The notes under the pieces were generated by a model that was given only the letters and a program-made list of their open reading frames with translations, did not search any database and had not been told where the DNA came from. From NCBI GenBank assembly GCA_022841705.1, contig JALHQZ010000001.1, forward strand, positions 1,302,001 through 1,366,000: a DNA stretch of 64,000 nt, in the 5' to 3' direction. This stretch comes from Pirellulales bacterium (GTDB lineage Bacteria > Planctomycetota > Planctomycetia > Pirellulales > Lacipirellulaceae). Shown here piece after piece: positions 51,190 to 58,629 of the stretch. Position numbers and translations under genes: made by a program. Each line of letters begins with the position of its first letter. Position 1 is the stretch's first letter.

Positions 51190-52425
51190 ATGTCCAACGT
51201 CTTGCGACTTGCCATCGTCGATCCGAACGACGCCTCTCGGTCGTCGCTCAAGGCGACCTTGATGGGCCTGGACATCGTGTGGCTGGAAGCGGAGTGCTCG
51301 CGCTATGCTTTCTTCGGCGATGTGCTCGCTCAAACCAATCCCGATGTCGCCATCGTGGCGATGGACGGCGATGCCAACCAAGCGATCGAGCTGGTCGAGA
51401 ACATTAGCCACACGCACGCCAATGTGACGGTGCTGGTGGCGAGCAGCTCGACCGACGGCAACCTGATTCTGCGCTCGATGCGGGCCGGGGCGAAAGAGTT
51501 CCTCACGCTCCCCATCAAGCCCGAAGACTTGGCGACCGCCCTGCAACGCGTCGCCAAGCTCCGGTTCGGCAACCAAGCCGGCTCCCAGAAAGGTTGCCGC
51601 GTACTGGCAGTCTCGGGTTCGACCGGCGGCGTGGGTTCAACGAGCCTCGCCGTGAACCTTGGTTGTGCGCTGGCGGCGGACGAGAAAAACTCCGTGGTGC
51701 TGTTGGACCTCGACCTCGCCTTGGGCGACGCCGACGTCTTTCTTGACACCATTCCCGAATACACGCTGACCGATGTGGCCCAGAACGTCACGCGGCTCGA
51801 CTTCACGCTGCTCAAGCGCTCGCTTACCAAGCACTCATCGGGGCTGTACCTGCTGCCCCGGCCTGTGCAACTCGAAGACGCACAAATGGTCACCGCTGAA
51901 GACCTCCAGCGGGTGATTGGTCTCTTGAAGGCGACCTTCACGCATTTGATCATCGACACCTCTAAGAGCTTCAGCGCGATCGACCTCATGGCACTCGACC
52001 TCGCCGACGACGTGCTGATGATCACGCAACTCGACCTACCCTGCCTGCGTAACGTGGTGCGGTTGATGATGAGTTTCGATCACCGCCCAGGACTGCGGGA
52101 GAAGCTCAAAATCATTGTCAACCGCGTCGGCCAGGGGGGCGCGTCGATCAGCATCAAGAAAGCCCAAGACACGTTGGGGCAAGAAATCTACTGGCAGATT
52201 CCCAACGACTTCCGCACAATGATCGAAGTCCGCAATAACGGCGTGCCGCTCCTGGAGCAAGCGCCCAAAGCGGCGATCACGCATTCCGTCTGCCAACTGG
52301 CCGATGCACTGGCCGGCAAGACCGACCCCAACTCCACCAGCACCGAAGCCGGCGGCAAGAGTCGCAGTTGGCTCGGCTTGTGGAGCGGTAAGAAGGCGGA
52401 TCCGTCATCAGCCGCCACGCGCTAG
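51190..52425 (+). CDS. cpaE: Tad pilus localisation ATPase-like protein CpaE/TadZ
   Basis: 411 residues. Residues 1-130 form a receiver-like domain (RLAIVDPNDASRSSLKATLM, ending LPIKPEDLATALQRVAKL) without the usual complete phosphorylation site. The rest is a ParA/MinD-type ATPase: the P-loop reads STGGVGSTSLAVNLG, so the usual lysines are replaced by Thr and Ser; the Walker B-like segment is VVLLDLDLALGDADVF. TadZ proteins localise the apparatus at a pole or site in the cell and often have such altered loops. ATG 51190 is chosen; the frame extends 16 codons upstream without support. Confidence 0.92.
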   Translation: MSNVLRLAIVDPNDASRSSLKATLMGLDIVWLEAECSRYAFFGDVLAQTNPDVAIVAMDGDANQAIELVENISHTHANVTVLVASSSTDGNLILRSMRAGAKEFLTLPIKPEDLATALQRVAKLRFGNQAGSQKGCRVLAVSGSTGGVGSTSLAVNLGCALAADEKNSVVLLDLDLALGDADVFLDTIPEYTLTDVAQNVTRLDFTLLKRSLTKHSSGLYLLPRPVQLEDAQMVTAEDLQRVIGLLKATFTHLIIDTSKSFSAIDLMALDLADDVLMITQLDLPCLRNVVRLMMSFDHRPGLREKLKIIVNRVGQGGASISIKKAQDTLGQEIYWQIPNDFRTMIEVRNNGVPLLEQAPKAAITHSVCQLADALAGKTDPNSTSTEAGGKSRSWLGLWSGKKADPSSAATR

Positions 52426-52450
52426 CGTCCGGTCGTTGATAGCGTCTCTG

Positions 52451-52531
52451 CCTCTCCCTCCGGGAGAGGCCGGGGTGAGGGTGAAGTGGACACCAGGGTT
52501 CCCTCACCCAACCCTCTCCCAGAGGGAGAGG
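52451..52531. repeat. Inverted-repeat pair of CCTCTCCCTCCGGGAGAGG type
   Basis: Two arms of about 31 bases (52451-52481 and 52501-52531), of the sequence class CCCTCACCCxAACCCTCTCC, are inverted copies with a few mismatches. Members of this class are known as dispersed intergenic repeats in many bacteria. Confidence 0.8.
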
Positions 52532-52549
52532 GCTACGCGCACCGGTCAC

Positions 52550-52568
52550 CACTGGCGGCACGCCAGTG
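52550..52568. repeat. Short palindromic repeat, copy 2 (CACTGGCGGCACGCCAGTG)
   Basis: Identical core to the copy at 6333-6350, in the 297-base gap between cpaE and cpaF. It makes a hairpin with an 8-bp stem. Confidence 0.75.
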
Positions 52569-52722
52569 GATCACGCTTCGCCCGCGCAACCCGCACGTTC
52601 GCACCAAGCGTTCTCTCCCGCGAGGTTCCTCGCGGAACGTTTCCGCAAGCTATTCTTTCTCAGAAACACCTCGCGGCGCCCTCCGTGCGCCCCCGGCCCC
52701 CCGTTACCGCGACATCAACATC

Positions 52723-54048
52723 ATGACCAAGCTGCCCACCGGTCCCGCCGTACTTTCTTCGCAGGAGAAGGAAGCGGAATTCGAAACACTCAAGCGCCGT
52801 ATTCACTCGAAGCTCGTCGATAAGCTCGATTTGTCGCGTGTTGGAGAGCTCGAAGGCGATGTGCTGCGTCGCGAAATTCGCCTCGTCGTCGAACATCTGT
52901 GCGACACCGAGGACACGTTCCTCAACCGCAATGAGCGCGATCGGTTGATTGAAGAAGTGCTCGACGAAACCTTCGGCCTCGGGCCGATGGAAATGCTGCT
53001 CAAAGACCCCACGATCAGCGAAATCATGGTCAACGGGCCAAAGAACGTCTACGTGGAAAAGAGCGGCAAGTTGGTGAAGTCGCAATGCACCTTCCGCGAC
53101 GATAAGCACTTGATGCAGATTATCGACCGCATCGTCAGCCGTGTCGGTCGGCGCGTGGACGAAGTTTGCCCGATGGTCGACGCCCGCTTGCCGGACGGCT
53201 CCCGCGTGAACGCCATCATCCCGCCGCTGGCGCTCGATGGGCCCAGCGTCACCATTCGGCGGTTCGGTTCGAATCCGTTAAAGCTGGAAGACCTGCTTAA
53301 CTACAAAAGCCTCACGCCCGAAATGGTGATGCTGCTGGAAGGAGCCATGAAGGCCAAGCTGAACATCATCATCTCCGGCGGTACGGGTTCTGGTAAAACG
53401 ACGCTGCTCAACACGCTCAGTAGTTTCATCTCGAATGACGACCGCATTGTCACCATCGAAGACGCGGCCGAACTTCAGTTGCAACAAGATCACGTTGTGC
53501 GATTGGAAACGCGCCCGCCGAACATCGAAGGCAAGGGCCGCATTAGCGCGACCGACCTCGTGAAGAACTCCCTTCGTATGCGGCCCGACCGCATCATCAT
53601 CGGGGAATGCCGCGGAGCCGAAACGCTTGACATGCTGCAAGCGATGAACACCGGCCACGATGGCTCGCTGACCACCTGCCACGCCAACACCCCGCGCGAC
53701 GCCATCGCCCGGCTCGAAACGATGATCATGATGGGCGGCTTCGAAATGCCCATGAAAGCGATGCGGCAACAAATCTCCAGCGCCGTGAACCTCATCGTCC
53801 AGGCCAACCGCCTGCAAGGCGGCCCGCGCAAGGTAACGCACATCACCGAAATCCTCGGGATGGAACAAGATACGATCGTCATGCAGGACATTTTTAAGTT
53901 CAACCAAGACGGCGTCGACCAAAACAGCCGCGCACGCGGCCACTTCGTGGCGACCGGAATTCGCCCTAGCTTCATGGACCGCCTCGAACAAGCCGGAGTG
54001 CGGTTGCCGGCGAGTACATTCCGCGAACGAATAATGCTTCGTGACTAA
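52723..54048 (+). CDS. cpaF: Tad pilus assembly ATPase CpaF/TadA
   Basis: 441 residues of the type II/IV secretion ATPase family. The Walker A is GGTGSGKTTLLN with Lys225; the Asp box is RIVTIEDAAELQLQ, the Walker B region RPDRIIIGECRGAETLD and the His box NTGHDGSLTTCHANTPRDA. It powers pilus extension from the cytoplasmic side of the inner membrane and forms a hexamer. The N-terminal helical region (residues 20-90) is typical of CpaF. ATG 52723 was chosen; the longer frame from 52486 passes through repeat sequence. Confidence 0.95.
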   Translation: MTKLPTGPAVLSSQEKEAEFETLKRRIHSKLVDKLDLSRVGELEGDVLRREIRLVVEHLCDTEDTFLNRNERDRLIEEVLDETFGLGPMEMLLKDPTISEIMVNGPKNVYVEKSGKLVKSQCTFRDDKHLMQIIDRIVSRVGRRVDEVCPMVDARLPDGSRVNAIIPPLALDGPSVTIRRFGSNPLKLEDLLNYKSLTPEMVMLLEGAMKAKLNIIISGGTGSGKTTLLNTLSSFISNDDRIVTIEDAAELQLQQDHVVRLETRPPNIEGKGRISATDLVKNSLRMRPDRIIIGECRGAETLDMLQAMNTGHDGSLTTCHANTPRDAIARLETMIMMGGFEMPMKAMRQQISSAVNLIVQANRLQGGPRKVTHITEILGMEQDTIVMQDIFKFNQDGVDQNSRARGHFVATGIRPSFMDRLEQAGVRLPASTFRERIMLRD

Positions 54049-54050
54049 CC

Positions 54051-54083
54051 GTTAGCCGCGACGCGGCAGCGGAGCGCGTAACT
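54051..54083 (+). repeat. Dispersed repeat family B copy (GTTAGCCGCGACGCGGCAGC)
   Basis: Occupies half of the 63-base gap between cpaF and tadB. Confidence 0.8.
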
Positions 54084-54111
54084 GCTAACCACTGACCACA
54101 AACAGACCACC

Positions 54112-55074
54112 ATGACACCTTGGCTGACTTATATTTCGGTCTTCGGCGGCGTTACCGCGGTGATCATCGCCGTCGCGATGATGTTCCGTGGCGATCAAGA
54201 CGCCGAAGTCGAGCAGCGGCTGGTCGATATGACCACGCTCAAGAAGAAGGGCGTGGTGAAATCGACCAAGGATGTCGAGCTGCTCTCGCAACTTACCGAC
54301 AACAGTAATACCTTCGAGCGCTGGGTTGCGGGGCACCTCAACCTGAAGGTGATTTTCGCCCAGGCCGACGTGAGCTACACCGTTTCGCAGTTCATCATGG
54401 CGTGCGGCGTGGCGGCGGCAGTGGGCTTTTTCGCGCCGACCTTATGCGGACTGCCACTCAAGTTCGCGCCGTTCATCGGGGCGAGCTTCGCGGCCATGCC
54501 GTTCATCTGGCTGCTCTTCAAGCGCAAGCGGCGTCTGAAGAAGTTTGCCGCTCAGTTGCCGCAAGCGCTCGAATTGATTGCCCGCGCCCTGCGCGCCGGG
54601 CACAGCTTGGCCGCGGGGATGCACCTCGTGACCAGCGAAATGAACGACCCGATTGCCAAGGAGTTTTCGCGCACGTACGAAGAACACAATCTTGGCACGC
54701 CGATGGAAGAGGCCCTCGAAAACCTCACTGAACGCGTGCCGAACCTCGACTTGAAGTTCTTCGCGACCGCGATCATCCTCCAGCGTCAAACCGGGGGTGA
54801 CCTCGCTGAAATCCTCGACAAGATTGGCCACCTCATTCGCGAACGCTTCCAGATTTGGGGCCAAGTGCAAGCCCTCACCGGTGAAGGCCGCTTGAGCGGC
54901 ATCGTGCTCTTGGCCTTGCCGCCCGCGCTCTTCGCCTGCGTTTACAAAATGAACCCCGACTACCTGATGCTCCTATTCACCGACGACCTCGGTAAGAAAA
55001 TGCTCATCGGGGGCCTATTTTCGCAGCTCGTCGGAGCGCTGGTGATCCGCAAGATTGTTAATATTCGAGTGTAG
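54112..55074 (+). CDS. tadB: Tad pilus inner-membrane platform protein TadB
   Basis: 320 residues, type II secretion F family. One helix at the N-terminus (about residues 5-24), a pair in the middle (about 88-128) and a pair at the C-terminus (about 255-310) surround the soluble F domain, which has AQLPQALELIARALRAGHSL and ATAIILQRQTGGDLAEILDKI. Together with TadC it forms the inner-membrane platform on which the ATPase acts. Start at ATG 54112, next to a family B repeat. Same direction as the rest of the locus. Confidence 0.93.
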   Translation: MTPWLTYISVFGGVTAVIIAVAMMFRGDQDAEVEQRLVDMTTLKKKGVVKSTKDVELLSQLTDNSNTFERWVAGHLNLKVIFAQADVSYTVSQFIMACGVAAAVGFFAPTLCGLPLKFAPFIGASFAAMPFIWLLFKRKRRLKKFAAQLPQALELIARALRAGHSLAAGMHLVTSEMNDPIAKEFSRTYEEHNLGTPMEEALENLTERVPNLDLKFFATAIILQRQTGGDLAEILDKIGHLIRERFQIWGQVQALTGEGRLSGIVLLALPPALFACVYKMNPDYLMLLFTDDLGKKMLIGGLFSQLVGALVIRKIVNIRV

Positions 55075-55160
55075 TCAAGTTCCAGAAGCCGATCAGATTT
55101 GGGGGCGCCAGAGATTCCTACGAATCCCTCGCCCCTAGCCCCTGACCCCTATCCTCTCAG

Positions 55161-56141
55161 ATGACGCTTTTATTCGCCTTCATCAGCACCGCGATGGCCA
55201 CTAAGCTGGCCGTGTTCGGCTTTGTCGCCGCGGCGTTGTGGTTCGCGCTCGATTTCTTCGGGTCGAACGATAACTCGCGCGCTAATGAACGCCTCGAAGA
55301 AATTCGCGAACCGCGCACCCGCAAGGAAGATCGCGACCGCAAAGGCAAAAAGTCCGATCGAATGGCGCGACTCCTAGAGCAAGCGTCATCCAAAGCCTCC
55401 GCGCCGCTCAAGCCAAAGACCGAAGAGGAAGCGGGCAAACTGAAATCGCGGCTGAACTACGCCGGCTTCCGGGGCGAAGGGGCCGCAAGCATCTTCCTCG
55501 GTTCGAAGTTCATCTGCCTGGTGATCGGTTTCGTCGCCACGGGTGGCACGATGGCCATCATGAAGGGCTTCACCCAGAACGCGATGATCACCACGGTCGC
55601 CGTCTCGGGGATTCTGTTCTTCATCCCCGACGTAGTGCTGTGGTTTATCAAGAAGGGCCGGCAAGACCAAATCTTCTTCGGCCTACCCGATGCGCTCGAT
55701 ATGATGGTGGTGTGCGTGGAAGCGGGCCTCGGCCTCGACCAAGCGATGCGCAAAGTCAGCGAAGAAATGCGTAAAAGTTATGCGGTGCTGTCCGAAGAGT
55801 TTTCACTCAGCAACTTGCAACTGCAGATGGGCCGTGCACGGAACGAAGTTCTGCACGAGCTGGGCCACCGCACCGGCGTGGATGACCTCCGCGCACTTGC
55901 CGCCATTCTGATTCAAGCCGACAAGTTCGGCTCCAGCGTCGCCCAGGCGCTTCGCGTGCAAAGCGATTCGATGCGGACCCGCCGCCGGCAAATGGCGGAA
56001 GAAAAAGCTGCCAAAACCGCGGTGAAGCTCATCTTCCCGCTGGTGCTGTTCATCTTCCCCGCCATCTTCGTGGTCCTAGTGGGCCCAGCCGCAATCACGA
56101 TGATCAACGAAATGTTCCCCGCCATGTCCGGCGGACAGTGA
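55161..56141 (+). CDS. tadC: Tad pilus inner-membrane platform protein TadC
   Basis: 326 residues, second type II secretion F family protein. It has an N-terminal helix (about 14-30), a charged linker (EIREPRTRKEDRDRKGKK), a central helix pair (about 115-165), the soluble F domain (LPDALDMMVVCVEAGLGLDQA, then RALAAILIQADKFGSSVAQAL) and a C-terminal helix pair (KLIFPLVLFIFPAIFVVLVG). This is the standard TadC layout. It starts 86 bases after tadB, with C-rich simple repeats in the gap. Start at ATG 55161. Confidence 0.93.
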   Translation: MTLLFAFISTAMATKLAVFGFVAAALWFALDFFGSNDNSRANERLEEIREPRTRKEDRDRKGKKSDRMARLLEQASSKASAPLKPKTEEEAGKLKSRLNYAGFRGEGAASIFLGSKFICLVIGFVATGGTMAIMKGFTQNAMITTVAVSGILFFIPDVVLWFIKKGRQDQIFFGLPDALDMMVVCVEAGLGLDQAMRKVSEEMRKSYAVLSEEFSLSNLQLQMGRARNEVLHELGHRTGVDDLRALAAILIQADKFGSSVAQALRVQSDSMRTRRRQMAEEKAAKTAVKLIFPLVLFIFPAIFVVLVGPAAITMINEMFPAMSGGQ

Positions 56142-56151
56142 TGAGTGGGGG

Positions 56152-56255
56152 TTGGGTGGCTGGGGTCGGCGCATTCGCCGCCCCAAGCCGCGTGTGAAGG
56201 TTAGATTTTCTCTCGCACTGATGGGGGCGGCTGACGCGCCGACCCCAGCCACCCA
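56152..56255. repeat. Inverted-repeat pair around GGGTGGCTGGGGTCGGCGC
   Basis: Arms at 56152-56172 and 56236-56255 are perfect inverted copies over about 20 bases, with further pairing inside. They lie in the 313-base gap after tadC. Confidence 0.8.
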
Positions 56256-56276
56256 CTTCACGCTAGCACCTAGCTC

Positions 56277-56296
56277 GCACGGGACTTCGGTCCCGT
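56277..56296 (+). repeat. Hairpin GCACGGGA-CTTC-GGTCCCGTGC
   Basis: An 8-bp stem with a short loop, in the same gap. Its core resembles the GGTCCCGTGC part of the repeat at 29605. It could act as a weak terminator after tadC. The rest of the gap up to 56455 shows nothing. Confidence 0.55.
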
Positions 56297-56454
56297 GCTA
56301 CCTACGCGTGAAGCTGCGTAAGTTAACGCAACTGCGCCGGTTCGAACAGAAGTGCCGTAGCTGCCGTGTACGCGGGTCGATAACTCCTTTGTGAGGCGCA
56401 CCGCTAATTCGGCGGCGCGCAATTGCTAGCACGGATGAGAGCACGAGGCGCACG

Positions 56455-57075
56455 ATGGCCATTCTTAAGTTTGTACAGGGCAGGTTGGCACAGGGCATGG
56501 TGGCTGGCGCAGCGCTGGCGGGCTTCTCCTCGATCTCCGGCCCGTTAGCTAATGGGGGTTGGTACGACGGCAATTGCGGCGGCGCCTGTGGCCAATCGCA
56601 ACACGCCGACGTGCTCCAGCAGATGGAACGCGGCCGGATGCGTAACGTGCGGTGGCCCGGTCAGTTCATCTGCCCCGACCGCATTCACGCTGCGGCGCCG
56701 TTTGACATCATGGTGCAGAACGGCTGGCGCAAGCAGAATCTGCTTGGGGCCCATCACTTCAGCGAGGATTGCACCAAGCTTACGCAAGCCGGCGAGATCC
56801 GCGTCCGCTGGATCATGACCCAAGCGCCGACTTCGTACCGCCAGATTTTTATCGAGCGTTCCCTCGACACCGAGCTCACCAAGGCGCGCATCGCCACCAC
56901 GCAAGAGTTCGCTTCGAAGGTGTCGCTCGACGGCGGCGTGCCGACTGTCACTGAATCGCACCTGGTGAGCGATGGCCGCCCCGCTGCGACGGTCGACTAC
57001 GTGAACACCCAGTTCAAAGAAAACATGCCTGTCCCCGCACTGCCCGCCGCAACTGCGGTTGGTGAAGAACAGTAG
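56455..57075 (+). CDS. Exported protein of unknown function within the Tad locus
   Basis: 206 residues with a signal-like N-terminus (MAILKFVQGRLAQGMVAGAA, then LAGFSS). The mature part contains a Gly/Cys-rich start (GGWYDGNCGGACGQSQ), further Cys at FICP and EDC, and a C-terminal folded part (EIRVRWIMTQAPTSYRQIF, KARIATTQEFASKV). No family was recognised. It lies between tadC and tadD in the same direction, where many Tad loci encode the outer-membrane lipoprotein CpaD/RcpB or minor pilins, neither of which is otherwise present. It may replace one of them; this is inference from position and export only. Start at ATG 56455. Confidence 0.7.
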   Translation: MAILKFVQGRLAQGMVAGAALAGFSSISGPLANGGWYDGNCGGACGQSQHADVLQQMERGRMRNVRWPGQFICPDRIHAAAPFDIMVQNGWRKQNLLGAHHFSEDCTKLTQAGEIRVRWIMTQAPTSYRQIFIERSLDTELTKARIATTQEFASKVSLDGGVPTVTESHLVSDGRPAATVDYVNTQFKENMPVPALPAATAVGEEQ

Positions 57076-57100
57076 CCGCGTTTTAGAGACACCACCAACC

Positions 57101-57221
57101 GCTAGCCGCAACGCGATAGCGGAGCGAGGGAGAAGGGTCGAAAGGTCACAAAGGTGGAAAGGTAAAGAAGATACGATTGCATCAACACCTTTCTACTCTT
57201 CCACCTTTCGACCTTTCCACC
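57101..57221. repeat. Family B repeat followed by inverted simple repeats
   Basis: GCTAGCCGCAACGCGATAGC (57101 onward, family B) is followed by purine-rich units AAAGGT/GGTCGAAA (57134-57163) facing complementary CCACCTTTCGACC units (57188-57221), in the gap before tadD. Confidence 0.65.
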
Positions 57222-57258
57222 AGCTCCGTGGTGAATCCGACTTAAGGACGAGTCCATC

Positions 57259-58287
57259 ATGCCCCACAAACTAACCAAACTCGCCGCAATCGGATCGTCG
57301 CTCCTCGCGTCGGCCGCCCTCGCCGCGCCGAGTGCGATGGTCGGTAGCGGTAGCAATTGGGGCGCCAGCGCTCCTGCGGCCGAGAGTTCGTGGAAGCTTC
57401 CCACGATGCCTAAACTTTGGGGCCAGAAAGCGCCGGAACCGCAACTCGGGTTCTCACAACCCTTCTTCAACCAACCGCAGCCCACCGTCACGCAGCGTGC
57501 CACGCAAGCCTTAACCGATAACCGCCTTACGCGCGCCTTTAAGAAAGACAACCCCGGCCCGCGTCTTGCTCCGCCTGACGCTATCTCGCTCAGCACGCCA
57601 ACTGGCGAGGTCGGCCCGCAACTGGTCCTCTCGATGGCCCAGCTTGCTGAAAGCCGTGGCGAAACCGAAACCGCTCGGCAGCACTTCAAGCAAGCGGTGG
57701 CTAGGTGGTCGAACGAACCGAGCGTGCTGCGTGAAGCGGGCCACTTTGAAGATCGCCAATCGCGCTTCGACGATGCCGCTTGGCTCTACAAGCGGGCCGT
57801 CGAACTCGCCCCGACGAATCCGGCCGCGCTGAACGACCTGGCCCTGTGCGACGCCCGCCGCGGCGATCTCGCCGCCGCCACCAACTCGCTCCGCCAAGCC
57901 ATCGCGCTCCGTCCCGACAAAGCCCTGTATCGCAACAACCTGGCGGTGGTGCTGATCGAACAGAACGAAGTGCAAACCGCGTACGAAGAACTGCTACCGG
58001 TCCACGGCCCCGCGGTGGCCCACTACAACGTGGGGCAACTGCTGTCGCAACGCAGCCGCCATTCAGAAGCCGCGATGCACCTGCAACAAGCCGTCGCGAT
58101 CGACAGTTCATTCACCGCCGCTCGCCAAGCTCTCGCCGCCCTGCCACAAGCTGCCGCTCCGCACGTCGCCGCGAAGCCGATGCAACGTACGCAGTCGCCG
58201 GTCAATGTGCCGATCACCCCGGTGGTCACCAGTGAACCGGATGAGCCGGAATTCTTGAAGTTACTGCCGCCAGTGAGCGGCAAGTAG
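57259..58287 (+). CDS. tadD: Tad-locus TPR protein TadD
   Basis: 342 residues with a signal peptide (AAIGSSLLASAALAAPS). Residues 110-270 form four or more tetratricopeptide repeats (MAQLAESRGETETARQHFKQ, AAWLYKRAVELAPTNPAALN, NSLRQAIALRPDKALYRNNL). TadD is usually a TPR lipoprotein that pilots the secretin; no lipobox Cys was found here, so this one is probably soluble in the periplasm or anchored otherwise. The C-terminus is Pro/Val-rich. Last gene of the Tad locus in this window. Start at ATG 57259. Confidence 0.87.
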   Translation: MPHKLTKLAAIGSSLLASAALAAPSAMVGSGSNWGASAPAAESSWKLPTMPKLWGQKAPEPQLGFSQPFFNQPQPTVTQRATQALTDNRLTRAFKKDNPGPRLAPPDAISLSTPTGEVGPQLVLSMAQLAESRGETETARQHFKQAVARWSNEPSVLREAGHFEDRQSRFDDAAWLYKRAVELAPTNPAALNDLALCDARRGDLAAATNSLRQAIALRPDKALYRNNLAVVLIEQNEVQTAYEELLPVHGPAVAHYNVGQLLSQRSRHSEAAMHLQQAVAIDSSFTAARQALAALPQAAAPHVAAKPMQRTQSPVNVPITPVVTSEPDEPEFLKLLPPVSGK

Positions 58288-58629
58288 TCTCTTCGCGATT
58301 AGTAGCGAGCTCTGCAAGTCGCTAGCGCTGCCCACTTTGCCGCGGCGTCATCGAGTGCCTTTTGGATGCTCGATCTCCAACCGTAGACGAGCGCGTCCGG
58401 ACAGTGATGGCGTTTGCTTACCAGCCAACTCTGGCGGTGCGCACTTCAGTTGAAAAGTGCCCAACTGACGTGTCTATAGCTTAGGTATTGCAGTCGATCG
58501 GCCGAGGCCAAACTCAGTATCCGCGCGTTGCTATTCAAACAATCGACCCCGATGGTTTGATTTCCGATTCTCATTCCTCTAGCGTGGAGAACTCTCCTAG
58601 AAGGTCTAAAGCCTGAGAGGGTTCTCGCT
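58288..58629. other. Intergenic stretch, no gene seen
   Basis: About 340 bases between tadD and the glycoside hydrolase gene. No reading frame, RNA gene or clear terminator was recognised. It should carry the promoter of the hydrolase gene; GAGAGGG precedes its start codon. Confidence 0.35.

Noticed and set aside
53278..53991. A 237-codon open frame antisense to cpaF
   Set aside because: A shadow of the ATPase gene without homologous motifs.
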